A stretch of DNA of 7,474 nt from Gammaproteobacteria bacterium (GTDB lineage Bacteria > Pseudomonadota > Gammaproteobacteria > Arenicellales > Spongiicolonaceae): assembly GCA_007570945.1 (NCBI GenBank), contig RKSH01000055.1, positions 1 through 7,474 on the forward strand, read 5' to 3'. The position numbers and the translations under genes are program-made. Every line of letters starts with the position of its first letter. Positions within the stretch are counted from its first letter, which is position 1. This document shows, in pieces, positions 7,330-7,474 of the stretch. The notes below the pieces were generated by a model. That model did no database searches, was not told the origin of the DNA, and saw only the letters and a program-made list of their open reading frames with translations.

Positions 7330-7474
7330 TGCACCGACGTGTTTAGCGTAAATTTTTTCAAACTGCTCACGCCAACATTCCTCTTCGTTCGCCGCTTGAC
7401 TCAACGCCACGCACAAATCAAATTTTTCACTGCGTACGCGCAAATCTACGCGACCCAAATTACGGCCGCCATCT
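7318..7474 (-). CDS. Unrecognised protein, C-terminal end only (cut by window edge)
   Basis: A leftward frame is open from the window edge (first full codon at 7473) for 51 codons and ends at TAA, 7318-7320 on the minus strand. Its last four codons overlap the 3' end of gatB in a convergent arrangement. The residues look like a soluble protein end: it contains GRVDLRVRSEKFDLCVALSQ followed by an acidic helix with NEEECWREQFEKIYAKH. The composition is unlike the neighbours: GC over 7330-7474 is 71/145 (49%), and 23 of 51 third positions are G or C. The direct antisense frame is also open, but it encodes a hydrophobic, Phe/Thr-rich sequence with no obvious start, and I regard it as a shadow. 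I do not recognise the family and assign no function. Confidence 0.55.
   Translation of the reverse strand, partial: DGGRNLGRVDLRVRSEKFDLCVALSQAANEEECWREQFEKIYAKHVGASGG

Noticed and set aside
7330..7474. Plus-strand open frame continuing after the gatB stop
   Set aside because: It is the exact antisense of the leftward partial gene, lacks an obvious start, and has a less protein-like composition.

Overview
The window is a compact, GC-rich (about two-thirds GC by eye) stretch of chromosome from a Gram-negative, probably proteobacterial, rod-shaped organism. The evidence is a Tol system (outer membrane), an MreBCD rod-shape system closest to the E. coli type, and a GatCAB amidotransferase. A divergent mreB/gatC arrangement is familiar from gammaproteobacteria such as Pseudomonas, so a gammaproteobacterium is my best guess. 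This rests on gene order and remembered family sequences, not on a search.

Layout. Leftward from about 3996 to the left edge run mreB, mreC, mreD, tolQ, tolR and the N-terminal part of tolA. Spacing is tight: mreB-mreC 30 nt, mreC/mreD overlap by 4 nt, mreD-tolQ 101 nt, tolQ-tolR 3 nt, tolR-tolA 21 nt. Rightward from 4082 run gatC, gatA and gatB (gatC-gatA 7 nt apart, gatA/gatB overlapping by 8 nt). The two units diverge from an 85-nt intergenic region. At the right edge an unrecognised leftward partial gene runs in from outside. Its stop codon lies inside the last codons of gatB, and its base composition is much more AT-rich than the rest. No RNA gene, CRISPR array, insertion sequence or convincing terminator was seen, and no stretch over 300 bases lacks a gene.

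How the genes work together. MreB filaments with membrane proteins MreC and MreD organise lateral cell-wall synthesis. TolQ-TolR form the proton-driven motor that energises TolA, which reaches the outer membrane through TolB/Pal (outside the window) to pull the envelope inward at division. Having the two sets back to back places the elongation and constriction machines in one leftward gene block. GatCAB amidates Glu-tRNA(Gln) and/or Asp-tRNA(Asn), providing correctly charged tRNAs where GlnRS or AsnRS is absent.

No new biological system is evident. The points most worth checking are the mre-tol linkage, two extended -10 elements placed so that gatC and tolQ messages could be leaderless, a missing serine in the TolA transmembrane SxxxH motif, an unusual EEA instead of EEP in MreB, and the low-GC partial gene at the right end.
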